64,000 bases of DNA from Sinonovacula constricta (Eukaryota > Mollusca > Bivalvia > Cardiida > Solecurtidae), in NCBI GenBank assembly GCA_007844125.1, contig CM017570.1, positions 52,060,609 through 52,124,608 of the forward strand, in the 5' to 3' direction. The translations under genes and the position numbers were made by a program. This document shows, in pieces, positions 13,901 to 22,752 of the stretch. Numbering within the stretch: the stretch's first letter is position 1; each line of letters begins with the position of its first letter. A model generated the notes under the pieces. That model had not been told where the DNA came from, ran no database searches, and saw only the letters and a program-made list of their open reading frames with translations.

Positions 13901-16900
13901 GTGCCTCTGTTCGCCCTTGATTCATGTGTCCACTCGACACATCAATGCTGGGATTGGTGCCTCTGTTCGTCCTTGATTCATGTGTCCACTCGACACATCA
14001 ATGCTGAGATTGGTGCCTCTGTTCATCCTTGATTCATGTGTCCACTCGACACATCACTGCTGGGATTGGTGCCTCTGTTCGTCCTTGATTCATGTGTCCA
14101 CTCGACACATCAATGCTGAGATTGGTGCCTCTGTTCGCCCTTGATTCATGTGTCCACTCGACACATCAATGCTGAGATTGGTGCCTCTGTTCATCCTTGA
14201 TTCATGTGTCCACTCGACACATCACTGCTAGGATTGGTGCCTCTTTTGCCCTTGATTTATGTGTCCACTCGACACATCAATGCTGAGATTGGTGCCCCTG
14301 TTCGTCCTTGATTCATGTGTCCACTCGACACATCAATGCTAAGATTGGTGCCTCTGTTCATCCTTGATTCATGTGTCCACTCGACACATCACTGCTAGGA
14401 TTGGTGCCTCTTTTGCCCTTGATTTATGTGTCCACTCGACACATCAATGCTGGTATAAGTGCCTCTGTTCGTCCTTGATTCATGTGTCCACTCGACACAT
14501 CACTGCTGAGATTGGTGCCTCTGTTCGTCCTTGATTCATGTGTCCACTCGACACATCAATGCTGGGAGTGGTGCCTCTGTTCGTCCTTGATTCATGTGTC
14601 CACTCGACACATCAATGCTGGGATTGGTGCCTCTGTTCGTCCTTGATTCATGTGTCCACTCGACACATCAATGCTGAGATTGGTGCCTCTGTTCGTCCTT
14701 GATTCATGTGTCCACTCTACACATCACTGCTGGGATTGGTGCCTCTGTTCGCCCTTGATTCATGTGTCCACTCAACACATCAATGCTTGGATTGGTGCCT
14801 CTGTTCGCCCTTGATTCATGTGTCCACTAGACACATCAATGCTTGGATTGGTGCCTCTGTTCGCCTTTAATTCATGTGTCCACTCGACACATCAATTCTG
14901 GGATTGGTGCCTCTGTTCGCCCTTGATTCATGTGTCCACTCGACACATCAATTCTGGGATTGGTGCTTCTGTTGGCCCTTGATTCATGTGCCCACTCGAC
15001 AAATCAATGCTGGGATTGGTGCCTCTGTTCACCCTTGATTCATGTGTCCACCCGACACATCAATGCTGGGATTGGTGCTTCTGTTCGTCCTTGATTCATG
15101 TGACCACTCGACACATCAATGCTGGGATTGGTGCCTCTGTTCGCCCTTGATTCATGTGTCCACTCGACACATCAATGCTGGTATAAGTGCCTCTGCTCAC
15201 CCGTAAAACCCATTGGGGCGTTGGACTCTATCGTGGATTCCGAGACTGCTCCTTAGCATAATTGCTGAGCTCAACGTGGAATAAAAAAAAAATCAATTTT
15301 TTCTTTGGTCAATCTGAATAATATATTCAATGATTGCTTATTCGTACAAACGCACATGCAGACATTTTCTTTACTGAAAAAATGAAAGTTATTTGCCGCT
15401 TTCTAATACTTGAATAGAAAACGGTGTAAATAAATCGCATGTTTTTAGACTGGTTAAAATGAAGAGTGTTTTATGAATTACCGGTTCCTGATTGAATCAA
15501 AACTTAAAACCATCTTTCTGGTTGGTTCACTTATACAGGGCAAATAATCGCCGCTTTCCGATTGTTTAAAACTCGAAATAAAAAAGTTGCAAGGTTGGAA
15601 AAATGTATAGATGATATGAATATCCCATTGTAGGTACGTATTGCCATCAAAGAACACTGGAGTCTATTCCATCAAGGTGAAACTTCCCGACAACATGGTG
15701 TGTTCCCAGTGTGTCATTCAATGGAAATACCACGCAGGTAGGAGTGGACTACTTAATACACGCTTTATTGTTCCCTGACATAGTACATCGATAAATGTGA
15801 TGTTATCCCTGACATAGTACGACGATTATTACTTAGACCGATTTTCCCTTAGACCGATTATCAGTTAGACCGATTGCCTCTTAGACCGATCATCACTTAA
15901 AGCGATTGTCCCTTAGACCGAGCATCACTTAGACCGATTGTCTCTTAGACCGGTTATCACTTAAACCGATTGTCCCTTAGACCGAATATCAGTTAGACCG
16001 ATTGCCTCTTAGACCGGTTATCACTTAAACCGAATATCAGTTAGACCAATTGTCCCCCAGACCGATTATCACATAGACCGATTATCACTAAGACCTAGGA
16101 TCACTTAGACTGAGCATCACTTAGACAGATTATTTCTTGCACAAATTGTTTCTTAGATCGATTATCACTTTGTTTGATCATCATCTTAGGCTGATCAGCC
16201 TTTGGACCGATTGTCTCTAAGACCAATCAAAACGTAGAGCGATTATCACTCAGACTAATTGCCCATTAAACTGATTGCCTTGTACCGATTGTCCAAAAGA
16301 CCGACTGTCTTCTTAGACGACTGCTAAGACGATTGCCTTTAAGAATGTCTGTGAGGACTATAGAACTGAAGGATGAGCTTCAGTTTGACGGTGTTCCATT
16401 TAAATGACAAATGCCCTCATGATAGTCACATTTAGTACAAATACCCACAGGACCAAAGCCTTCAAGACACTTAAAGCCAAGTGCCCACAGGACAAACTTG
16501 GATAATTTAGATATTCATGTTCTGCTTGTTCTGCGAATGTCTTTCAAACTGTTTTATATACAAGTTAAATTATGTTGTTTTTGTTTGCCTGCAGGCAACA
16601 GTTGGGGAGTAGATGAGTCAGGCCGGGCGTGTATAGGTTGTGGACCGCAGGAAGAGTTCTATGGCTGTGCTGACGTGTCTATCCGGGCACCTGGAGGGGT
16701 ACTTCCGGTTACCGCGGCCCCTACCGCAACCCCTATTCCGGTAACATTTGCCCCAGTGACCCAGGCGCCCCCAGCAACCCAGGCGCCACCTGCCACTCTA
16801 CCCCCAGTAGCCTCCACTCTACCCCCAGTCCAGGCTACCACCCAAGGCACTGGTCTGCCAGTTGGTTTCGTTCCGCTCGGAAACACTGTCATAAATACTA

Positions 16901-19900
16901 ACGCCAAGGTAGGACTCTCTATCTACAACGTTTCAATGAATGGTTCATATACTTATACGTGGTTGCGTCCCTGACTTAGTCAAAAGGTTGACCGACTTAT
17001 CACTTTAAGCCTTCGCTTGAGTTCGAGCCTGGTATCGAGGTCTTCCAGATTACATGCGGTTGACCGGTGGGTTTTTTCGAAACATTTTTGTTTGCTCCAC
17101 CAGTTATAGTTGAACGTCATGAGCTCATAATTATATTGATTGTACGTAGGTCGCTGCTGTGTAGTTAAAACACAACGCACCTAGTAAAACCAACCGTCGT
17201 CACCCTTTCTCCACTTCTTTATGGCTCCAGACCGGCTGTCATGCCATCAACAACTGGGCTGGAGATCCGACCTTGGACAAATGGTGTGCCGACAGTTGTG
17301 CCGCAGGCAACTGCCCTCTGCTCGCTTGTGCTTGTTCGAATGACACCACCACCCGCCCGACGCCAACAGATGCGCCGACTACCACACCAACAACTACACC
17401 TACGACCACAACTACACCTAAGCCAACCACGACCACTCCAAAACCGACAACTACACCAACGACAACGACCCCACGACCGACAACCACCTCTACCACAACG
17501 ACGGCAACGACAACAGTAAGTACATTTTACAATATAGAGAACACTCAAATATTTATATAGAGAACTACTGTTTATATAGCCGACACATAACTCCTTTGAC
17601 TGCTCACCTTTCACCGGGTGGGTTCGAGCCCCGGTCGGAGGGAAGGGTGTTATCCTTGAAGGTCTTCCAGTAGACTTGCATGTTTACCATTAATATTTAG
17701 CATCTTTCCACTATCTGCAAACTGTACATTTGGAATGGAAACTGTTTACGACTACACAATGTAAATACTATTTTGTACAATTTGACTTAAAATTTAAACA
17801 CAAGTACCACAATGGTGCATAGTTACGTGGTTAACTCTAATACTTATAGCATAGTCAATATCGACATATTTTATTTAAAGCGTATATAAACTAAATACAG
17901 GAACATGTTTGTACATGGAATGCGTACGGATCTTGGATTGTCACGTGATTAGGATGGACATGATCATAGCACAATTTTGCATATAGACCTACGTTATTTC
18001 TCTTCCAAGGCCCGCCTGCCGTGTCACGGTATCAACCTATGGGCGGGAAACCCTGTCTTAGATCAGTATTGCACCACTGCCTGTGCCATCGGAAACTGTC
18101 CTGCTGACGCATGCGCATGTGACAGCACTTTCAAGGTTCCGGTAGGTACACATTGATTGTTAGGGAAGCGTGCGCACCGGAAATAGAAAAAGTATAGCAG
18201 TGGTTAAAAGTAAAACAGTAGTAGTAAGTAGTAAAACAGTGTATAATTTTAAAACTGCAAACTACTCACCTATTGTATTGTTGAATTTGGCGTTTTCTCC
18301 TTTAAAAACTGCGGTTTATGTTGTCAAGCGATAATGTCATTTGTATTAATTTCTGTCAAATATTCCCTCACACCCTTAAATATGAAATGGAGTGTCCGTT
18401 CTCCATACGTTTGGTTATAGGATCACTGTACACATAATGGTTCTTTGTTAAGATGTCTTCTAAAGTTTTCACATTTACTGTGGAAAAAATACATTTACTA
18501 TTGTGTTGCATATTTCCACATTTCGTTTTGGCACAAAATGACATCAACATCAACTTACTTTATCGCAAAACATGTTTTACATCTTAGCTCAGTAAAAATG
18601 ATTTTGTATTTGTATGGTCGTATTTTGGTAAGGCATCCGTAAGCAGTTTCATGTCTTCTTTTATTGATCATCGGACTCTCCCTGTACTTATGGATGACTG
18701 ATATTGATGTGTACTTAAGCATAAAGTTGAGTTAGCTAAGACTGCACTTTCCGTTCCGAAGTCATTGTTCTTTGTTATTTTTTTCTAGGAAGATGTTTTA
18801 TCTATTTTCCGGAATGCCTCATACTTGCTAGGCTACTTGATATTCATATTTAGTTGTGCATAAAGGTCAGATAAGCCAGATTTCATCTTCGTTACGGAGT
18901 TATTGCCCTTCATTTTTTCTTTTTGGGAAAAGTCTTTCACAGATCAATTTAAATGTAATGTCCAATCGTGACCCGATTTTCTGGCGTATACTGCTCCGTC
19001 TTGTGGTGCCGTTTTTTTTTACTACAGACTTCTATTTACTTCGCAAACCGGATTTTATCTGCAATTTGCAATCTCGATCTCAACAGTCTTTCTATCAAAA
19101 TCTATGCATCAAATACAATGTATATACTCACAAGGGAGCTAAGGCAATGCAATGTGAATACTTAAGTATAGTTAGAAATAAAATGCGATCTTACACCGAC
19201 ATCAACAAGTATCGTCCATGTCTATTACATGGCGTTACGAGAAGAAAACAGTGAATATTTGACCGGTAAACAGCAGAACACCATTGCGTGTATCACATGA
19301 CGCTTTTTACAGCTGAAAATGTTAGATAATCACTTATATCACGCCCATGTAATACTGCAGACTGCTTTACATACAGACACGAAGCAACTGTATACTGTTT
19401 ACCAGTACATCAAATATCATGTTTTGTTATAAATCTGTATGCATTGCTTGTAATCTGTTTTATGTTTTATTCGCTTTTTATTAAAAGACATGCAAACACA
19501 TATCTTCTGCAGTTAAATTAATAATTAATTTCATGTTTCTATGCAGTCCACAACTGTCCCCACAGCTGCTCCAACTACGACAACAACGACGACTACCACC
19601 ACACCGAAACCTACCACAACGACGACGACACCAACACCCACCACACCAACAACCCCAACACCAACAACATCCACCATCACAACGGTAAGATACGAATGTT
19701 AAGTGCGAAGAAACAGTGTATTTTCAGAGGACACTTATGTTACCTTTATTTCAAGAATGAACCGCCAAGAAGTGATCTAGTCATAACAAACAGTTTAATG
19801 CTTCAAAGGTAATAAAATCAAAAGTTTGACGCTTTCCCAACGAACGTCTGCCTTCCAGCTTTTTCCTTGTATGTAAGGTTTCTTTTTTTTCTGTAACAAT

Positions 19901-22325
19901 CCGGACTAATATCAATGTTAAATGTTTTTAAAGCAAACTTAAAAAGGCTTCACCTGTTTTCTATCGTTGTATAACTTTGAAGCCAATTTGTTTTCATTTT
20001 AAAGCACTACAACACTAACTCAAATGTGTTTGCTGAAACTTTGTATTTGTTAAGCGTCGTTGTGACCAGACTCCCCGAACCAGACGGTTCATAGCTGCAT
20101 AATCTCTGTGGGCCCGATTAAATGTGAATGAGACGGAAAGAAAATTGTTGTTCCTTTGGTAACTTAAGTCGCAGTGACATGATTGACCAATCCACCATTG
20201 TATGTTTCCAGCCCACCACGACGACTCCGAGCGTCTTGGTCACGATCAAGTGCGTGGCCATCAATGCATGGGCCGGCAATGATTACTTGGATCGGTGAGT
20301 AGCCGAGGAAGACCTCGGACATCTGTCTAGGTAGAAACACCCCCGTATCTCAGGCATGCTCCCTACAGACATGGATTCTAACCCACGTGGTTGAGGAGTT
20401 ACAAATGAGTTACACTGACTACTCAGCCACGGCCGCCACTGACTGGCGGAAGAAGTGCCAGACAAATGTCTGGGAAGACGACCTCGATGAGGTTGAAGAA
20501 CGCTTTGCAAAGTTGTGTCTTTTGACGGTAAAGTGGCGGTCTATTTAAATTCTCGCGAAATGTTTCTATCCAGATTTGTTTGCAGACTTTAGTCTGATGA
20601 GATTCAGTTATACAAATGATTACGTTTAATATACTAATTAAATGAAGCATGTTCCGTCCATTATAGATGGTGCGCTGACTCATGTTCACGTGGGAACTGT
20701 CCAGAGGACTCGTGCCGCTGTACCAAGACTGAGGTTCCTGTTCCCAAGGCAACAGTTTACACCGACTTTCCACCTCCCACCACCCCCACTCCCTCCCCAC
20801 AATCCCCAGCAAAAAAAGAATGCACCGCCGTTGGACAATTCGCCGGTCAAACCCTGTTTGACATATGGTATGTACAAGTAATAACACGCGAATTAACATG
20901 TATGGAATAGTTCTCGTTAAAGTTTATTTTTGAATAGTCATATTTATTTTAAAAGGTTTAATATAGACTATTTGGTGAGTGTTTTTGTGTGGAAACGTTT
21001 AAATCTACAAACTACATGTAGAACATATGCATCTATCTTAATTTTAATGCACATATCAAAATGACTAAAACAATAATACCACATGTAATTATACTATGAT
21101 TATACATAATCAAAGGAAAAGAAATATTAATAAATATATCATCATGTTGTAATAAGACCACCGAAAAAGTAGATAGTTATGTTCAAAATGTATACAAAGT
21201 ATACTTTATATAATAATCATGTTGTAATAAGACCACTTAAAAAATTAGATAGATCTATAAAATGTGTACAAAGTATACTATATATAATAATCATGTTTCT
21301 TCCAGTTCTCGTCGATACCTTTAACTAAAAGTCTAACTACAGTTACAATTGCAGTGAATATAATGTTATCGTTCAGGGAAAAGCAGCAGACCTAACAGAG
21401 TTCAACTATTTCTAACGCGAAAAGAAATAGTTCTACGTATTTCCCTTATAACGGTGTGAAACGAAAGAGCTAAAATTCCGTAGCAGAACAAAATCGTCAA
21501 ATGTTCAGAATGGTATTTCCAGACTGTGTAAATGTGACTTTAAGATGCAACGCAAAATGAACTAGTTTTAAAACAAAAGCCACAATTTAGTGCGCTTCCT
21601 GTAAAATGTGTTATATGTAGCCAGTACAAAGTGATAGGGATCATCTCTCCCTGTCTTGGTCTTCGACCCTTAATTTTCTGCTTATCCGATGACAACTATA
21701 TTGAACGCGTGGTTGTATAGTTTAAGGAAAGAGTGAGTTATCCACACCGATTTTCATTGCCTCAAAATGTGACTAATTTTCTGAAGCAGAGAATATCTCA
21801 GTGCTTGCAGCGTTTTTAGTTCGTATTTATAATGTCTTCTTTATTATTTTTGTTAATCGTGTACATATAACCAATGCTTTGCTACCATTCTCTAACCTGT
21901 TTACATTATAATCACATGTGCATGTTCTTCTACAAACTATTTCCAACTTATCTCTGTAAAAAAAATGAAGAAAGAAAGAACAAATTTGATGGTTTGCGTC
22001 TCGTTCAGGTTAGTCCTATGCGGAGTGCCTGTGGATCTATCCAGATAGTCTTCCTATAAACAGCTTACATGCAGTTTTGTTAAATTATTTCAGGTGCACA
22101 GAACAGTGTAACCAAGGAAACTGTCCTGACTCTACATGCACGTGCAAAGATTCTGTTGGCGGAAATGCGTCATCGATGATGTCATCAACACAGAATCCGC
22201 TTCTTGCTCCGTCATACAAGCACTGTGTATCAAATGGACGCGAGGTAGGGGATTACTGGAACGGCTGGTGCCAGGATAGTTGTGATAGGGGTTCGTGTCC
22301 GATCGATTATTGTAACTGTAGTTAG
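1881..22325 (+). CDS. Gene A: secreted AA15-like lytic polysaccharide monooxygenase (chitin-binding type-4) with five C-terminal Cys-rich modules; 5' end outside window
   Basis: Exons read as 1881-1994, 8639-8793, 15634-15737, 16595-16908, 17231-17515, 18010-18141, 19547-19684, 20212-20294, 20667-20867 and 22094-22325. Every junction is AG/GT and the sum (1758 bp) is an exact open frame ending in TAG. AA15-type LPMO signatures appear in order, counting residues from 1881: KCGVCGD, GGKYATGTI, TANHYG (His53, the expected internal copper ligand), RICP, VCSQCVIQW, NSWG and GCGPQEEFYGCADV (to about residue 154). LPMOs of this family oxidatively cleave chitin or cellulose outside the cell. Residues ~155-229 and parts of exons 6 and 8 are Thr/Pro-rich, like O-glycosylated linkers. 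Five six-Cys modules follow. The exon with the signal peptide and His1 must lie left of the window. Family assignment is firm; activity and substrate are inferred. Gene B downstream is a same-strand paralogue. Confidence 0.85.
1984..2735 (+). repeat. Degenerate tandem copies of the exon 2 donor region (~66 bp period at the right end)
   Basis: The exon-end string GGAACTATACG|GTAATTGATT recurs in decayed form near 2226 (GGGAACTATATGGTAGCTGA), 2613 (CGAACTATACGGTTACAGAT) and 2679. CGATAGACAGGAAC-type words recur at about 2574, 2640 and 2706, a spacing of ~66 bp. Confidence 0.5.
2736..3180. other. Intron sequence, no feature seen
   Basis: Mostly AT-rich unique DNA between the degenerate repeat and the LINE insertion. 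No ORF or repeat is recognised. Confidence 0.35.
4134..4220 (-). mobile_element. Short retroelement 3' fragment nested in the LINE, with 12-bp target-site duplication
   Basis: TCCTCAGAAAAT occurs at 4134-4145 and again at 4209-4220. Between them is a ~63-bp insert whose minus strand reads CGGCGCCGTATGACC ... GTGTCGGTGTGCCGTAAA, ending in an (AAATA)n tail. It interrupts the endonuclease reading frame between SSEN and THIFSVYAP. A 5'-truncated SINE or LINE tail is the likely source. Confidence 0.75.
4945..5095. mobile_element. Second AT-rich insertion within the LINE
   Basis: About 140 bp of AT-rich sequence separates the LINE block ending RRDNDYC from the next block, which starts near NDIQTSTDC. 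Related strings TTTTGCAGTGATA and TTTTCGGCAATGATA flank it and may be a decayed target duplication. The family is not recognised. Confidence 0.4.
6861..7769. other. Gene A intron, no feature seen
   Basis: AT-rich unique DNA between the LINE and the AT-rich array. No coding or repeat signal can be defended. Confidence 0.35.
7770..8638 (+). repeat. AT-rich ~15-bp tandem array running into the gene A exon acceptor
   Basis: Degenerate units of GTAGTATATTGTATT repeat about 55-60 times, with the left third more diverged. The last unit, TGTATTATAG, supplies the AG acceptor of the exon at 8639. Open frames here (YCIVVYCIV patterns) are repeat artefacts. Confidence 0.85.
8639..8793 (+). CDS. Gene A exon with internal copper-ligand His
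   Basis: It is read from a TATTATAG acceptor to a CCAG|GTAAAA donor (phase 0 in, phase 2 out). It encodes QVITLSSDITANHYGW, then YRICPNND and SQDCLDQH. The His in TANHYG is where AA15 enzymes carry the second histidine of the copper brace. The acceptor is unusual: it is built from the last unit of the AT-rich array that abuts the exon. Confidence 0.85.
8806..9012 (+). repeat. Polypyrimidine CTT/TTC microsatellite
   Basis: About 200 bp are nearly pure C/T on the + strand (TTCTTCTTCTT runs with a CATCATCAT patch near 8960), starting ~12 bp after the donor at 8794. Confidence 0.85.
9082..15202 (+). repeat. 56-bp satellite array (~109 copies)
   Basis: The unit starts GATTCATGTGTCCACTCG, continues ACACATCAATGCTGGGATTG and ends GTGCCTCTGTTCGCCCTT. 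The period is constant, with a few 3-bp TTG insertions after 12830 and variants such as GGTATAAGTGCC. Each unit contains the near-palindrome ATGTGTC CACTC GACACAT. It fills most of one gene A intron. Confidence 0.95.
15203..15633. other. Gene A intron, unique
   Basis: Unique AT-rich sequence from the end of the 56-bp array to the next exon. Nothing further is recognised. Confidence 0.4.
15634..15737 (+). CDS. Gene A exon, VCSQCVIQW segment of the LPMO domain
   Basis: The acceptor is CATTGTAG and the donor GCAG|GTAGGA (phase 2 in, phase 1 out). It encodes RYVLPSKNTGVYSIKVKLP and then VCSQCVIQWKYHAG, matching the conserved CxxCVLQW block of the LPMO_10 fold. Confidence 0.85.
15812..16345 (+). 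repeat. ~16-bp tandem array (CTTAGACCGATTATCA type)
   Basis: About 30 degenerate units of CTTAGACCGATT plus TATCA, GTCCC or GCCTC variants begin about 75 bp after the donor at 15738. Decay increases towards the right end. Confidence 0.85.
16595..16908 (+). CDS. Gene A exon, end of LPMO domain plus Pro/Thr/Ala linker
   Basis: The acceptor is GCCTGCAG and the donor AAG|GTAGGA. It encodes NSWGVDESGRACIGCGPQ, then EEFYGCADVSI, which closes the catalytic-type domain and keeps the aromatic residues near the axial copper position. About 75 residues of Pro/Thr/Ala/Val-rich linker follow, including short duplicated blocks (TQAPPA twice, TLPPV twice). A mucin-like spacer is inferred. Confidence 0.85.
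16995..17080 (+). mobile_element. SINE fragment (B-box plus GGTCTTCCAG body)
   Basis: TTGAGTTCGAGCCTGG (B-box-like) is followed by TCGAGGTCTTCCAGATTACA. The same order is seen at 17600-17685 and in inverted copies at 20300-20400 and 57765-57890. Confidence 0.5.
17231..17515 (+). CDS. Gene A exon: Cys-rich module 1 plus Thr-rich linker
   Basis: The acceptor is GCTCCAG and the donor ACA|GTAAGT (95 codons, phase 0). The first ~35 residues form a six-Cys module that begins CHAINNWAGDPTLDKW and continues with CADSCAAGNCP and then C-x-C. The remainder is a Thr/Pro tract with TTTPTTTP-type repeats. Confidence 0.8.
17595..17690 (+). mobile_element. SINE fragment (B-box plus GGTCTTCCAG body)
   Basis: TGGGTTCGAGCCCCGGTCGG is a good Pol III B-box. 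TTGAAGGTCTTCCAGTAGAC follows about 45 bp later. It lies in the gene A intron between modules 1 and 2. Confidence 0.6.
17691..18009. other. Gene A intron, no feature seen
   Basis: AT-rich unique sequence up to the module 2 exon. Confidence 0.35.
18010..18141 (+). CDS. Gene A exon: Cys-rich module 2
   Basis: The acceptor is CTTCCAAG (a weak pyrimidine tract) and the donor CCG|GTAGGT (44 codons, phase 0). It encodes CHGINLWAGNPVLDQY, then CTTACAIGNCPADACAC, which matches module 1 residue for residue at all six Cys. Confidence 0.8.
18142..19546. other. Gene A intron, no feature seen
   Basis: 1.4 kb of AT-rich unique DNA. Short open frames occur but have no recognisable domain or splice context. 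Confidence 0.4.
19547..19684 (+). CDS. Gene A exon: Thr/Pro mucin-like linker
   Basis: The acceptor is TCTATGCAG and the donor ACG|GTAAGA. The 46 codons are almost entirely Thr and Pro, with ACA/ACC/ACG codon runs. It keeps phase 0 between modules 2 and 3 and behaves as a spacer exon. Low complexity makes it less certain than its neighbours, although both splice sites are good. Confidence 0.7.
19685..20211. other. Gene A intron, no feature seen
   Basis: Unique intron sequence between the linker exon and the module 3 exon. Confidence 0.35.
20212..20294 (+). CDS. Gene A exon: first half of Cys-rich module 3
   Basis: The acceptor is TGTTTCCAG and the donor CG|GTGAGT (phase 0 in, phase 2 out). 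A Thr/Pro lead is followed by CVAINAWAGNDYLD. The intron splits the module just before the WC pair. Confidence 0.8.
20300..20400 (-). mobile_element. SINE fragment, inverted
   Basis: On the minus strand, CACGTGGGTTAGAATCCATG (a decayed B-box) precedes CCGAGGTCTTCC, the same order as the other fragments of this family. Confidence 0.45.
20667..20867 (+). CDS. Gene A exon: second half of module 3, linker, first half of module 4
   Basis: The acceptor is CCATTATAG and the donor TG|GTATGT. It encodes WCADSCSRGNCPEDSCRC, then a Pro-rich spacer, then CTAVGQFAGQTLFDI. As in module 3, the next intron falls within one codon of the WC pair. Confidence 0.8.
20868..22093. other. Gene A last intron; contains a small ~75-bp tandem duplication
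   Basis: AT-rich. ATCATGTTGTAATAAGACCA at 21141 and 21216 and a partial copy at 21290 mark about two copies of a 75-bp unit. Otherwise unique. Confidence 0.6.
22094..22325 (+). CDS. Gene A terminal exon: module 4 end and module 5, stop
   Basis: The acceptor is TTATTTCAG. It encodes CTEQCNQGNCPDSTCTC, a short Ser-rich spacer and a last module (CVSNGREVGDYWNGW, then CQDSCDRGSCPIDYCNC), and ends with TAG at 22323-22325. No hydrophobic tail or GPI-like C-terminus follows, so the product should be freely secreted or held by its modules. Confidence 0.82.
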
Positions 22326-22752
22326 GCTTGACAAAGCGGTGTGCACTCTTCCCAACAGTTAGGAGTAGTGTTCTAACTCGCGTACGTCGTACAACACTGT
22401 TGTGTTTGTGTGGACAACTCCACAATGCTGAGCGCACCATTCGAGACGGTTGGGTAAAATATGATTTTAATTTTGCATATATTAAAACAAAGCGTATACC
22501 ATCACTTTTGCATCAAACAAATAAAATACTGTGACAATGAAGCGGATAAAAGGTTTCACCCTATAACGAGAATATTCGTCGATATTTATTTCCTTTAGAA
22601 AAGTTCTGAAATAGTTTCATAAACTGACAAAATGTACTGTTTTTATGCTTAATCAAAGATGTAACCAATCATTTATAAATTAATTAAACGGTGTTTTATT
22701 GTTGTTCTTTCTTCACCATATTGTTGGAGCGTGACCTTATAAAAATCAGCAA
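22326..22752. other. Gene A 3' UTR and start of intergenic region
   Basis: The 3' UTR is inferred up to shortly after the AATAAA at 22520. The rest is unique AT-rich sequence. Confidence 0.4.
22520..22525 (+). promoter_or_regulatory. Poly(A) signal of gene A
   Basis: An AATAAA hexamer lies about 195 bp after the gene A stop, before the intergenic satellite starts. The position fits a short 3' UTR (about 22326-22545). Inferred from motif and position only. Confidence 0.6.

Noticed and set aside
20423..20899. 158-codon minus-strand open frame
   Set aside because: It is the antisense of the gene A module 3/4 exon and intron; no domain.
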